From positions 9,806,470-9,870,469 of the forward strand of contig ML677385.1 in the NCBI GenBank assembly GCA_007922305.1: DNA of 64,000 bases, read 5' to 3'. The notes under the pieces are model-generated. The model ran no database searches. It was not told the origin of the DNA and worked only from the letters and a program-made list of their open reading frames with translations. Source of the DNA: Dermatemys mawii. Its lineage: Eukaryota > Chordata > Testudines > Dermatemydidae. Below, one piece after another: positions 1 to 12,292 of the stretch. Made by a program: the position numbers and the translations under genes. How positions within the stretch are numbered: the first letter of the stretch is position 1; each line of letters begins with the position of its first letter.

Positions 1-182
1 GCAGGAGGCTTCTGAGTAATAGATTGATGCTGGGAGTGCTGGGGGCAGAAAGCAGCTGTGTGGTAGAAGATGCCTGACTTCCTGGGATACCAGGGGCTGT
101 GTGGTCAGCAGAGGCTGGGGCTGGGAAATGTGTGTTGGGATGTGCAACTGGCTGCAAGGAGGATGGGTAGGAAGGAAGCTAG

Positions 183-224
183 CTCTGTTCCCTCTGCTGC
201 TTGGATGCAGCAGAGGGAACAGAG
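183..224. repeat. Perfect 18-bp inverted repeat (hairpin)
   Basis: The arm CTCTGTTCCCTCTGCTGC at 183-200 is exactly complementary to 207-224, leaving a 6-nt loop. No target-site duplication or known element was recognised around it. It could be a relic of a palindromic transposon end or a chance local inversion. Confidence 0.8.
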
Positions 225-1133
225 AGATGGGACACCTGGCTGCTAGCTCAAAAGTGCAACTGTGGCCTATATTGGCCAAAAGGTGGAACTGCCTGCATAT
301 GTAATCTTCCTTCAGCTAAGTCAGATGAAGAAGAATCGAGCTGTTGGAATGACTGGAATGACTGGAATTCATTGTTGGATGTTGGAATGACTTACAGGGC
401 TACCAAAAGCATGGATATCATGTAAGATACATGACACTTGGCTTCCCTGATCATGTTTTACTGTTTAGTGTTCTCTGTTCTAAAGGTGGCAACTTTTTCC
501 ATATCTCCTGATGGTACAAGAAAATACATGGGAAAATAATTCTTGAAGGCAGCTGTATATGAGTTATAACAATGATACTTTTTTATTGCTTTTCCCCCAC
601 AATGTTTAGAAATGTATTCACACTCTGGCACAGCAGGAATAAAGATTGTGCAGTAAATTAAGGTTCAAGCAGAGGCCTCAACTATGTTGACCATAATGGG
701 TTTAACTCCCCTCAGTGACTATTGACACCGACAGTGGTCCAACTTCACACCAATGTGGATAGGCATAACATGGGGCAGCACTGTGGGAGGCTTGTGTGGC
801 TATAAAAACCCTGAAATTTGCCATAACCCTTGTAGCCACCACTTCTAGAGCTGGGCACCAGGCCAACAGCTGCTGCTCTTTGGTCACCCAGCTCCCAGTG
901 CCGTGGCAGTCTTTGCTTCTTTGGGAGGCTAATCCATGACTGGCATGGTCTTGGGGGAGCTCACCTGATGCTAGACATGGATGTACCTGAGTGGGTCTCT
1001 GCTGAGCTGGGAATGGGGGACGGGGAGCCTGTCTGTGCTGGTGCCTCTGGCTCCAGATTAGGATCTATGACTATGGCTTTATTGAACAAGTGTTCAGACT
1101 CCTGAGTGATTGGCTTGAAGACATGCTCACTCA

Positions 1134-1376
1134 GGCACACACAGTCTCCCTCAAACACTGCCACCGACTCTCTTGCTGTCTCTCCTCCCTCCCACACACA
1201 CTCCCAACACACACACACCCCTTCACTCAGTCCCCACAACACTCAGTCCCCACAACTCTCACACTCGCTCTCTCACACAGTCTCCCTCACACATTCCCTC
1301 CAACACACACAACCACACACACTCTCACATAGCACCCCCAACACATACACTCTTTCTCTCACACACATACAGTCTC
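1134..1376. repeat. CA-rich simple repeat (CACA with CTCC and CTCA interruptions)
   Basis: About 240 nt of degenerate CACACA tracts mixed with CTCCC and CTCAC units. Several long open frames here, rich in His, Thr, Ser and Pro, are products of this composition and not genes. Confidence 0.85.
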
Positions 1377-2485
1377 CTGCACTTTTCTTTGTATATATTT
1401 TGTTCTCCTTTTGAAGATAACCAAGATAAACACATATTTAAATGTGTATTGTTAAAAAAAATCTGTGTGCCCACCAGATGTATAGCACCACCCTCTAATT
1501 TTCTGTCTAGCCCACCTCAACCCCCACCCCCAAGAAGAGGCTGGAGCTGACCTGGACATAGCCATAGGGGAAGACCAACATTAGCCTTCCTGTTTTTCAA
1601 AATAAAGCTTAACGTATTCAGCCCCACTACTAAAATCCCAGACTCCCCTAACTCCTAAGGGGGTTTAGGATACAGTCCCCCTATCTTCACCAGACTTTGC
1701 AACCCCTTCTAAATATAGTGTAAGACCCCTCCTGCTGATCTTACACTACCCCTCCTACTTGTTTTCAAGGATCTGCCCACTTTTAGTCCAAAAACCCTGC
1801 ACTGGACCCAGTAAGTTATGACAAATGTGGAGATCTCTTATCAAGCCACTTGCCAGCAAAGGAACCCACACTAACTGGGCCAAATTGACAGTGAGGGAAA
1901 AATTCCTTGCCTGCCTCACAAAAGGCAAATGGCTGAACATGGGTTGCCCAGTTTCACCTTACTCTGGGGAAGGGGTGCCACCTGTGGTTGCTTGATCTGG
2001 GTGTAGCTGTTTATTCCAAGAAGCTAATTAAGCTCATTCGGCTCCTTTCCAAGCAGCAAGTTCTGTTCTACCAATTTCTATTGCCAGGGAGAAAATTTCT
2101 CCCCCATCATGATTGACCAAGATGAAGGGAACATTGAGATGGAATCATCTCCACCTGTACAAGGATCCCTCCTGGTCCATCAAAGCTTTCAACCTTCTCA
2201 CATGTATTCAGACCAAAGAGGCATTTCTGTGATAGTGAAGTTTTCTTTTCCATTTATTTTAACAAAGAACCTATTTTGTGACTTGCAGTCTGTTTATATA
2301 TGTGTTTTGTAATGGGAACATCTAGATCTACCTTCTCTTTTTATTCACTTCTCTGAGTTACTTAATGTCTGTATGAATCCAGGCCTGTTCCCTAGGGATG
2401 TAGCTATATATTCTTCAGCTGCTGTATCACCACTGAGAGAACCAAACTGGGAGTACTCTGAGTGTTATCAGTGTAGGGAGTAGTG

Positions 2486-3308
2486 CAGGGGTGGGCAAAC
2501 TTTTTGGCCTGGGGCTACATGGGGGTTGAAAACTTGTACAGAGGGCCGGGTCAGGGAAGGCTGTGCCTCCCCAAATAGCCTGGCCCTGTCCCCTATCCAA
2601 CTCCCTCTCCGCTGACTGCCCCCCTCAGAATCCCCAACTCATGCAACCCCCTCTGCTCTTTCTCCCCTGACTGCTCCCTCCAGAAATCCCTCCTACCCCT
2701 AACTCCCCCCAGGACTCCACCCCCTATCTAAGCCCCTCTGCTCATTGTCCCCTGACTGCCCCCTCCAGAGATCCCCTCACCAAACTGGCCCCCCAAGACC
2801 ACACCCCCTTCCCAAGCCCCACTGCTTCCTATCCCCTGACTGCCCCTAGCCCATCCACCCCCTCCCTCCCCGCTTCCTGACAGACTCCCAGGACTCCCAC
2901 GCCCAATCCAATCTCCCCCCGGTTTCCCATCCCCTGACTGCCCCCCTCAAACCTCCGCCCCATCCAACAGACCCTTGTCTCCTGACTGGCCCCAGGGACT
3001 CCCTGCCCCTTAGCTAACCCCCCCGACCACCTTACGATGCTGCTGGCAGCCCTGCCGAAGCCAGACACACTGCACCATTCTCCTGGAGGAGTGCACAGCT
3101 CTGGCCCCAGAGCGTTGCCCGTGTGGCATGCTGAGGCTCCAGGAGAGCGAGGATGGTGGGGGCGGGGCCAGGAGCAGCCTCCCCCACCAGGAGCTCAGGT
3201 GCGCTGAGGCTCCAGGAGAGCGGGGAAGGGTCGGGAATGGCCTCCCCTGCTGGGAACTCAGGTGGGCCGGTCAGGGCGGTCCCGCAGGCCGCAATTTGCC
3301 CACCCCTG
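2486..3308 (+). mobile_element. Non-autonomous hAT element, C-rich family, 823 bp
   Basis: The element starts CAGGGGTGGGCAAAC and ends with the inverted counterpart ATTTGCCCACCCCTG. It is flanked by a perfect 8-bp direct repeat GAGTAGTG (2478-2485 and 3309-3316), the duplication length typical of hAT transposons. The interior consists of imperfect C-rich modules built on CCCCTGACTGCCCCCTC and has no transposase. The copy at 9200-10065 belongs to the same family. Open frames of 60-80 codons inside it are compositional. Confidence 0.92.
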
Positions 3309-3727
3309 GAGTAGTGTCTTCAGGTTGTCTTACTGAGAGAGGGGGTGGGGTAGTAGTCTGTCTTCATGATACTTAAACCATGAATATTAAATCAATTTCT
3401 CATGCCAGTTGTAGGGCTTTGGAGATTTACTTAAGAAGAGGTAGTATGAAATGACAGACTTCCAGAGAAGGTCTTGACAATCTGTAGATGAAAGATATGA
3501 AAAAAATGAGACTACCATTAAAACTTTCATTTTAAGTGAAGAGAAAAAATTGTTTCAGAAGTTGCAGTCAACTTTTAGTCGTCTTTTATTTATCAAGCTT
3601 CCTCTTCCTGATTAAAACTGGAAGGTCTCACATTTAACAAACAATATCAACTGTGAAAACTGAATCTGAAGATTAAAACAATCATAGTAATCCAGTAGAA
3701 AAGTTACTTTACTCAAATTAAGAAAGA

Positions 3728-3915
3728 CCAGGTGGGTGAAGTTAATATCTTTATTTGGACCAACTTTTGTTGGTGAGAGACAAGCTTTCAAGCTACACAA
3801 AGCTCTTCTTCAGGTCTGGGAAAGGTATTCAGACTGTCACAGCTACATACAAGACTGAACAGATAGTTTAACATAAGTAGCCCATATTACAAGGGCCCAT
3901 TCACCAACTTTCTCT
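3728..3915 (+). repeat. Unclassified interspersed repeat
   Basis: The stretch begins CCAGGTGGGTGAAGTTAATA and runs through a GGACCAACTTTTGTTGGTGAG core and a CTCTTCTTCAGGTCTGGG segment. I recognise this as a repeat widespread in reptile genomes but cannot name its class. Ends and target duplication were not determined. The core GACCAACTTTTGTTGGT is a short near-palindrome. Confidence 0.5.
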
Positions 3916-4507
3916 CCCTAATATATGGAGACCTACTTTACTCAAGTTACTCAGTCATAATATTTACTTGTCCTAATAGTTACTTTACCTTTTCCCTAGA
4001 ACAAAATCCATTTTTTGAAACTTTTGACTAGAGAAACCAAGTTTGCATTCCTTGTTATGAAGATTCCTCAAAATTGAATTTTCCATCCTTTCAGTACCCT
4101 CAAATTGTATTTCCAGGATCATGCAATGTCCTCAAACAATAATGCGTTCCAGGCACAATGTAACAGATCTATTCAAGGTTCTTGTATTTTGAACTGGTTA
4201 ACAGGCTTTCTAAATCAGGTCTTACTATTTATTTTATTTGAATAATTCTTCAGGTAATGTACAATAATCTCATTGTGAGCAAAAATTTATCAGTTAAATA
4301 TTTGCTCTCAGTTCATTGAGCAAACAACCAACCTATTGCAATATGACTGATTCCGTGAGAAGAAACTGTGCTGCTACTTACTGGAAGAAATTTATCTTCA
4401 GAGACTGATAATATTATTAGCTTTGTATTCCTTATTTTCTTTAGTTAATGGAGGAAGACTGTGTGTTTAGTTCTCCCTGTGTGATGGGCATGATGGATAA
4501 GTAATAT

Positions 4508-4595
4508 GCATTATTTATTTATTTATTTATTTATTACTTATTATTATGCATATACTTATGCATATATATATATGCATTATACTTATGCATTATAC
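4508..4595. repeat. Simple repeats (ATTT)n and (TA)n
   Basis: A run of ATTT units is followed by an ATTATT stretch and alternating TA, interleaved with ATGCATTATACTTATGCAT motifs. Slippage-derived, no coding content. Confidence 0.85.
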
Positions 4596-5097
4596 TGTAG
4601 CTGTGTGGAAATGTGTAATACTGTGCCCCGAGAACTTGAAGTGCTGCAAGCAGTTGTCATGACATTCCTGTAACTTTGAAAGTGACTTGTAGCCCACCAA
4701 ACAAATTTCTGTTAGAAAGTGAGGATATGCTTCCATAAATCTGGGAAAAGATGTTCACATTTAGATTTGTGCTGTGTTGAATGGAAGTTTATTCCAATCC
4801 CTTTTTCCGATCGAGACACCTTTTTTTAACACTCCCCACTGCCGTCTATTTTTCCAACCCCTGTGCTATATTTGTTTCTTTGTTTTAATCTTTTGTTCTA
4901 CTCTTGTGGTGAGTGGGGATATTTTTCCTTCCAGCCACCCTGTCATTATCTCTTCGCGGACTGCTAACTTGGCTCCTCATGACTTTTGGAGAAATGGCAA
5001 TATCAGCCTTATTCTGTGCAGTAATAATCCCCAGGGCAGCAGAATGCCCTTCTTGCAATATTTGTCAGTTTTGAACACAGAATGAATAAGGATGTCT

Positions 5098-7174
5098 ATC
5101 ACCATGGAACGAAGAGGTCAGGCTGTATTTTAAAGAATCCTTATTGAGGTTGCAGGAACAAACCATCCCGATGTGTAGAAAGAATAGTAAATATGGCAGG
5201 CGATCAGCTTGGCTTAACAGTGAAATCCTTACTGATATTAAATGCAAAAAAGAAGCTTACAAGAAGTGGAAGATTGGACAAATGACCAGGGAAGATTATA
5301 AAAATACTGCTCAGGCATGCAGGAGTGAAAGCAGGAAGGCCAAATCACACTTGGAGTTGCAGCTAAGCAAAAGATGTTAAGTGTAACAAGAAGGGTTTCT
5401 TCAGGTATGTTAGCAACAAGAAGAAACTCAAGGAAAGTGTGGGCCCCTTGCTGAATGAGGGAGGCAATCTAGTGAAAGAGGATGTGGAAAAAGCAAATGT
5501 ACTCAATGCTTTTTTTGCTTCTGTCTTCACGAACAAGGTCAGCTCCCAGACTACTGCACTGGGCAGCACACTATGGGGAGAAGGTGACCAGCCCTCTGTG
5601 GAGAAAGAATTGGTTCAAGACTATTTAGAAAAGCTGGACAAGCACAAGTCCATGGGGCTGGATACACTGCATCTGAGGGTGCTAAAGGAGTTGGCAGATG
5701 TGATTGCAGAGCCATTGGCCATTATCTTTGAAAACTCATGGTGATCAGTGGAGGACTGGGAAAAGGCTAATGTAGTGCCCATCTTTAAAAAAGGGAAGAA
5801 GGAGGATCTGGGGAACTACAGGCCAGTCAGCCTCACCTCAGTCCCTGGAAAAATCATGGAGCAGGTCCTCAAGGAATCAATTCTGAAGCACTTAGAGGAG
5901 AAGAAAGTGATCAGGAACAGTCAGCATGGATTCACCAAGGGCAAGTCATGCCTAACTAACCTAATTTTCTTCTGTGATGAGATAACTGGCTCTGTGGATG
6001 AAGGGAAAACAGTGGATGTGTTATTCCTTGACTTCAGCAAAGCTTTTGGTATGGTCTCCCACAGTATTCTTGCCAGCAAGTTAAAGAAGTATGGGCTGAT
6101 TGAATGGACCATAAGGTGGATAGAAAGCTGGTTGGATCATCGGGTTCAATGTGTAGTGTTCAATGGTTCCATGTTCAGTTGGCAGCTGGTATCAAGTGGA
6201 GTGCCCTAAGGGTCAGTCCTGGGGCCGGTTTTATTCAATATCTTTATCAATGATCTGGAGGATGGCATGGACTGCACCCTCAGCAAGTTTTCAGATGACA
6301 CACAACTGGGAGGAGTGGCAGATACGCTGGAGAGTAGGGATAGGATACAGAGGGACCTAGACAAATTAGAGGATTGGGCCAAAAGAAATCTCATGAGGTT
6401 CAGCAAGGACAAGTGCATAGTCTTGCACTTAGGATGGAAGAATCCCATGCACTGCTACAGACTAAGGACCAAATAGCTAGGCAGCAGTTCTGGAGAAAAG
6501 GACCCAGGGGTTACAGTGGACAAGAAGCTGGACATGAGTCAACAGTGTGCCCTTGTTGTCAAGAAGACTAACGGCATTTTGGGCTGTATAAGTAGGGGCA
6601 TTGCCAGCAGATCGAGGTATGTGATCATTCCCTTCTATTCAGCATTGGTGAGGCCTCATCTGGAGTACTGTGTCCAGTTTGGGGCCCACACTACAAGAAA
6701 GAAGTGGCAAAATTGGAAAGAGTCCAGAGGAGGGCAACAAAAATGATTAGGGGGCTGGAGCACATGACTTATGAAGAGAGGCTGAGGGAACTGGGATTGT
6801 TTAGTCTACAGAAGAGAAGACTGAGGTGGGATTTGATAGCTGCTTTCAACTATTTGAAAGGGGGTTCTAAAGAGGATGGATCTAGACTGTTCTCAGTGGT
6901 ACCAGATGACAGAAAAGGAGCAATGGTCTCAAGTTGCAGTGAGGGAGATTTAAGTTGGATATTAAGAAAAACTTTTTCACTAGGAGGGTGGTGAAGCACT
7001 GGAATGGGTTACTTAGGGAGGTGGTGGAATCTCCTTCCTTAGAGGTTTTTAAGGTCAGATTTGACAAAGCCCTGGCTGGGATGATTTAGTTGGCGTTGGT
7101 CCTGCTTTGAGGAAGGGGTTGGACTAGATGACCTCCTGAGGTCTCCTCCAACCCTAGTATTCTATGATTCTATG
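5098..7174 (+). mobile_element. CR1 LINE, 5'-truncated, decayed reverse-transcriptase ORF
   Basis: A broken ORF2 remnant covers the linker and reverse-transcriptase domain, then the CR1 3' UTR ending in two ATTCTATG units (7159-7174), the hallmark CR1 tail. Protein motifs include NYRPVSLTS near 5814 and LDFSKAF near 6030. The active-site motif, usually FADD, reads FSDD at 6288-6299. Decay is clear: in-frame stops at 5742, 6207 and 6474, a frame change near 5370-5390 and another near 6690-6710. The 5' boundary is approximate, where similarity to the CR1 linker begins. It is dead and lies in intron 29 in the gene's orientation. Confidence 0.92.
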
Positions 7175-8825
7175 TTTTTTTTTTATTTCCAGACAGTTGT
7201 ATTTGGTAGCCCCTTACCTCAAAAATAAAGAAATATTGCTAAAGTTTCTAAGAGAATTACTTCTGGCATGAGGGCATGGAAAAATCAGCCCAAAGTTGAC
7301 TATTTCAAAATGTTGAAAGCATGTGAAAATAGTGTTTATAATGAAGTCCCAAAAAAATCTTATCTACTCCCAGACAAAAACTAAATTAAAATTTTGTTAA
7401 GGGTGAGAGTATATCAGTAATTTGGAGTAGAAGAAAAAACAGAGGGATACAATTATCCCAGTAACAAACATTATAAACCATGAGTTAAGTTAAATTTAAA
7501 ATAAATCCAAATATGTTAAGATATGGAAATACACAGTTAGGGCACTCAGACAATCCAGACTCTGCCCTGTGTTGACACTATCCAATAACCAGAAAATATG
7601 CATTAGTTTTAATCATTTAAGAAGTCTGAAGAGTCTGTTAGCCCATTATTGAGATGACACAGGACAAAAAAGACTAACTGGATGCTAAATTTTTTAACAG
7701 ATGTTTCATTAATTTCAACTCAATTTAAACTAATAGTTACTTTTAAATTCTGAGAAAATTAATTCTGTATTGAAAGAATAATTACTGTAATTTGGGAGTG
7801 GATATGCTGTATTTTTCACAGATAACATGGAGATTACATCCTTCAAGTGTAAAACTCTGCCTTTCCGTTACTATAAAACTGTGACTAGAATCTCCATAAT
7901 ATGTACGAAACTAGCTGTGCAACTGAGGTCATTGAAAAGGTGAATTGTATTATTTGAGAAATACAGCAATAAGTGAACATATATTAAAAGGCTACATCAT
8001 AATGTACACCAAAAGGGATTTTATTAAGAGGCATGGGGTATAGTGTTAAGATTGAGTGAGCACATTTAACTGTAACATTTCTTTATATTTGAATGCTTCA
8101 CAATGAATCCTAATTTCTCTTAATGTAAAGTTTTTATTTGGAATATATGTAACATTTAGTGTGTCTACTGAGTTTCCCAGATGTTGGTTCTTGAACTATA
8201 CATTGATCTCAGTTATCTTCTGTAGTACAAAGAACTAATAATGTTTTGCTAAGTGTTTGTCTGTGATCTGATAGTAGGGCTAGAGCCTCTTGTTATGCTC
8301 TCAAACCTATTTATATATATTGTGCTGCTGAGCCATTAATTTGTGCTGGTACTCTTCCACCTAAAGAAAAAAGTAATTCAGTTTAAAAAACTAAAAACAT
8401 ATTCAATGAATATATTTCTTCACTAACTCTTTCTTTACCAGCTTACTTTGTTTTCATCTTATGTGCAGTGGTTGGTTATTTTGTAGAATTTCAGGAAAGG
8501 TGGAACTTCTTAAGGTATTTAGAGAGATGAAGCACTGTGGAAGAATGGTAATGCAGGTTTCATTTCAGGACTGCCAGCCTGGAGAGTGGCCTTTTAAGTG
8601 GTGTTTTTGAGTGTTTTGTTTTTTCACTGATGCACACACCTTGAAAATCTAGATCAGGCTTTTAAGATTGTTCTAATTGTTATAGTTAAAAAATGTAACT
8701 GCAGTTAATTTAGTCCCAGTAATAATACCAGTATAATGCCAAGGAGCTTCAGTCATAGCCCAGGACCTCGTTGTGTAATGTGTTGTATAAACACAATCCA
8801 GTATAACACCTCTGTCCTCCTATGT

Positions 8826-9130
8826 CAGGAGTAGGCAGCCTATGGCATGGATGCCGAAAGTGGCACACAAGCTGACTTTCAGTGGTACTCACACCACCTG
8901 GGTCCTGGCCACTGATCCGGGCGGCTCTGCATTTAAATTTCAGTGAAGCTTCTTAGACATTTTAAAAACCTTATTTACTTTACATAAAACAATAGTTTAG
9001 TTATATATTAAAGACTTATAGAAAGAGACCTTCTAAAAACATTAAAATGTATTACTGGCACACGAAACCTTAAATTAGAATGAATAAATGAAGACTCGGC
9101 ACATCACTTCTGAAAAATTGCCAATCCCTG
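8826..9130 (+). mobile_element. Short non-autonomous hAT (MITE-like), 305 bp
   Basis: Termini are CAGGAGTAGGCAGCC and GCCAATCCCTG. A perfect 8-bp duplication TCCTATGT flanks it at 8818-8825 and 9131-9138. The interior is AT-rich with a conserved ACATTTTAAAAACCTTATTT-like segment shared by the copies at 25601, 36627 and (inverted) 39135. No transposase is present. Confidence 0.92.
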
Positions 9131-9199
9131 TCCTATGTTTACAATCAAAGTACAGTACATAACAAATGTGGATGGTGGCTATTATTTTAGCATCTAAAA

Positions 9200-10065
9200 C
9201 AGGGATGGGCAAAGTTTTTGGCCTGAGGGCCACATTGGGTTTTAAAATTGTGCGGAGGGCCGGGTAGCCTGGCCCCACCTCCTATCTGGCCCTGCCCCCT
9301 ATCCGCCCCCTGACTGCCCCCCCTCAGAACCTCTCAGTTCCTTGTCCCCTGATCGCCCCCTCTGAAGACCCCGCCCCCACTGGAACTGTCCCCCTCAGGA
9401 CCCAAACCCCTCTCTAAGCCCCCCTGCTCTTTGTTCCCTGACTGCTGCCTCAAGACCCCACCCCACCCCTAACCACCACCCCAGGAACCCACCCCCTTAT
9501 CTAAGTCCCCCCTGCTCTTTGTTCCCTGACTGCATCCTCCCAAGACTCAGCCACCCTAACCACCGCCCCAGGGACCCCACCATCTAAGCCCCCTCTCTCC
9601 CTCCTAAGGTCCCCCCTCACTTACCTTGCTCAGCTGGGCACGGGGCCCCACGACTGGCGGTGGTGCTGGTGCCGGCCCGGTAGCGCAGGGCCCCATGGCT
9701 GGCGGCGCTGCTGGCGCCCTGGCCGGGGAACATGGGGCTCTTTGGCTGGCTGCGCTGCCAGTGCCGCGGCCTGGGATTGCGGGGCCCTGGTGCCCTGGCT
9801 GGGGAGTGTGGGGCCCCGTGACACTGCTGCCGCCCCAGCCCAGAAGCACGGGGCCCCGTGGCTGGTGCCCCAGCCCGGCACCTGGCGCCCCAGCTCTGGA
9901 GCGCGGGGCCCCATGGTGATGGGCCGAGCTTGGCCTAACCCCGGCACCCTGGCTCAGGAGCAGAGGACTCCCCGGCAGGTGGCGCTGAGCCCTGCCCCCA
10001 GCCGAGCTCGCAGGCCGGGTAGAAATAGCTGCATATGGCCTGCGGGCTGCGGTTTGCCCACCACG
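9200..10065 (+). mobile_element. Non-autonomous hAT element, C-rich family, 866 bp
   Basis: Starts CAGGGATGGGCAAAG and ends GGTTTGCCCACCACG, flanked by the perfect 8-bp duplication ATCTAAAA (9192-9199 and 10066-10073). The first half has the same CCCTGACTGCCCCC modules as the copy at 2486-3308. The second half is GC-rich with repeated CATGGGGCCC/CCTGGC-like motifs. Long open frames on both strands within it (up to about 160 codons, rich in Pro, Gly and Ala) are compositional. It sits 69 bp from the hAT at 8826-9130. Confidence 0.92.
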
Positions 10066-11119
10066 ATCTAAAACCTGAAGTGAAATCTTATGCACATATT
10101 AAAAAAAACATCACTGCCACCTGGATTTTCTAGTTATTTCTTTATGGTCCTCATTTCAGTCACTGTCTTTGTAAACGATAGATGCTGACAGTTTTCAAAA
10201 CTATTATTTTTAATTAAATACAGACTAGGCTTCTAAGAATATGATGTCTCTTTCCAGAAAATGTGCATATTCACATTGACTATATGAGATAAAGTTAAAA
10301 CGTCAAAACAGATGAAAGTAAACATCATGAATGTAGCAAAATCTAGTGGTACATTATGAAGTAACATTGCTTCAGTGTTTTGTTTGCTGATGTAATAGTA
10401 AATCTAAGCACTATACCCAGATGTAGAGACACTCTTTCTTAACCTGTGTACTCTATAATTTTTTAACATTAGCTTTAATAAAAATTTTAAATCTGTTCTA
10501 ACTTTAGGAGCTCAGGTATTTCCATTAACACAGACAGCATGGATCCAACCTGCAAAGCTTTTCTGTTCCACATAAATTTCCTAGAACTGGCAACCATGGG
10601 GCTGTTATCTAATAAGCTGTTTAGAAATAGTACAAAGTATCTTACCTATCCTTTCACTATTAACATCAGCCAATGAGAGTGTTCAGAATAATAACTCTAT
10701 TTCATTCACTAAAAGTAATGACCTGAAAGCACCAGCATTCCACTTAGAATATATTATTACCACAGACACACACAAAACACTAGCTGATTGTCTGATATAT
10801 ATTTCAAACCTTTTTGACAAAAGATATTGGATCATAAAAATGGAAGGTAGCTATGAAGTCAGAATAAAATGCAACTATCCCTCGCTCAGTAAACAAATCT
10901 GTGTTGGGTATGAACACCCACACCCCTTGACCAGACAACATTTTAATCCATCCCCAATGCTCTCTGACTTCCCCTTTAATTCATAATTTACCTGGAAAGT
11001 TAGTCACTGCTATATTATGGGTAGCAATGTGGCTGGACTGCCACACAAAAAAGCTAATGAGCCCAAACAAAAACAGGGATCATTGTTGTTTTTCTCATAT
11101 TTGTAGCATGGTATGGAAA

Positions 11120-11215
11120 AGATTAGGCCCCATTGTACTAGGCACTGAAAAAAAATATAGCAAAGGGATGGGATCCTTGCCTTGGAGAGCTTACAATCTA
11201 AATTCAACATGGGAA
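11120..11215 (+). repeat. Old interspersed repeat fragment
   Basis: GGCCCCATTGTACTAGGCACT followed by GAGAGCTTACAATCTAA resembles a diverged repeat found across amniotes. A related piece seems to lie at 59460-59640. Class uncertain (LINE 3' end or SINE tail); boundaries approximate. Confidence 0.35.
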
Positions 11216-12130
11216 TCTACAAGTGGATTTAACAAACAGGTAGAGGGAAGAACAAGGAAATGGGGAGATAATTACAAACAGTATAATAAGCACCAGTCAC
11301 AGACTATCAGCTGTTTTATCAAGTGTCTTGTAAGCATAATGGCATAAATTGGTTGTAAGGGAAGATTTGAAGGAGAGTGCTTTTCTCAAAATTTGACAAG
11401 CACCGTTGTACTTTTCCCCCATGCTGCCTCTTATGCTTGGAAGGCGTCCCCCTGGGCTATTACATTACCATCCTCTAATCTTTCCTTAAAATCCACTTTT
11501 GGCTCAATGCCTACAAAACACTTGACAATGATTAACCAGCTGGGGTCTGCATTTCTACAGAGTAGAAGAGATTATATAGGATGAGGATGGACCACGAAGG
11601 GCCTTAAAAATGAATAAAGGGATTCAATCCTCCTTTCAGAGTTAGCATTCAGTCCCTACTCCAAGAAACTATTTATATTTCACATGTGAGAGTTCCTTCT
11701 CAAGAGATCTTTTATTCCTCTCACTTGCTGGAATGGATTATCTTGGATTGGATTGTGATGACAGTAACCCCATTCTGAGTAAACAAAATCTCTTGAACTA
11801 TATATATAATGAGATCAGGAGGCCCATTAGGCCCCAGTGTGGAACACTGCATCAAGGAGGATGATTTTATTTTACAGTTTTGCTGTCTCCTCCTCACTAT
11901 AGCTTTGGCTTTTAGGGATCCTTCAAACCTTAGAGTTTTTCATGTGCACAATCTTTTAACAAGAGCTGAATGGGTGGCAAAAAGAGGAGAAATTTATCTT
12001 ACAAAAAGGTGGTTGTGAAAGAGTCAGGAGTACTAATTTACACTGCAGCCTATGTTTATGACAAAACATATTGCAACTGTAAATTTTCAATGAATCATGT
12101 ATGTGTTTGTTTATTTGTTATTGTCTTTAG

Positions 12131-12292
12131 GCTGTGAGAAGACAAAAGGTTCTTGAACAGAGTATCCAGTCTGCCCAGGAAATTGACAAAACTCTTCGCT
12201 TGATCCAAGAGTCCCTTGCCTTCACTGATAGACAATTAACAGCCTACATTGCAGAAAGAGTTGATGCTGCACAAGTCCCTCAGGAAGCACAA
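12131..12292 (+). CDS. DMD: Dystrophin exon 30 (162 nt)
   Basis: It follows the acceptor GTCTTTAG and ends before the strong donor GTAAGT at 12293. The 54 codons begin [17 protein letters not shown] and finish at QVPQEAQ, phase 0 at both ends. It covers the end of spectrin repeat R9 and the first part of R10 by human numbering (about 1358-1411). In mammals it is also the first exon shared with the retinal isoform Dp260. The length equals human exon 30. Confidence 0.96.

Larger units (their letters stand above)
1..12130 (+). other. DMD: DMD intron 29, 3' part
   Basis: AT-rich intronic DNA ending in the acceptor TTGTCTTTAG at 12130. It contains a CA-rich simple repeat, three hAT elements, a 2-kb CR1 LINE and smaller repeats, listed separately. 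In mammals the promoter and short first exon of the retinal isoform Dp260 lie in intron 29 and splice to exon 30. I searched by eye for a short ATG exon resembling the mammalian one, followed by a donor, and did not find it. I see nothing gene-like in 226-1130, 1400-2450, 3920-5090, 7180-8800 or 10080-12130 beyond the repeats listed. Confidence 0.85.

Noticed and set aside
1090..1550. Overlapping His/Thr/Ser/Pro-rich open frames
   Set aside because: Products of the CA-rich simple repeat at 1134-1376.
9604..10095. Open frames up to 163 codons on both strands, Pro/Gly/Ala-rich
   Set aside because: They lie inside a GC-rich non-autonomous hAT (9200-10065) and the longest runs past its end; composition alone explains them.
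10540..10620. ATG-led open stretch (ATGGATCCAACCTGCAAAGC) considered as a Dp260 first exon
   Set aside because: The peptide does not resemble the mammalian Dp260 N-terminus and no convincing donor follows in the right phase.
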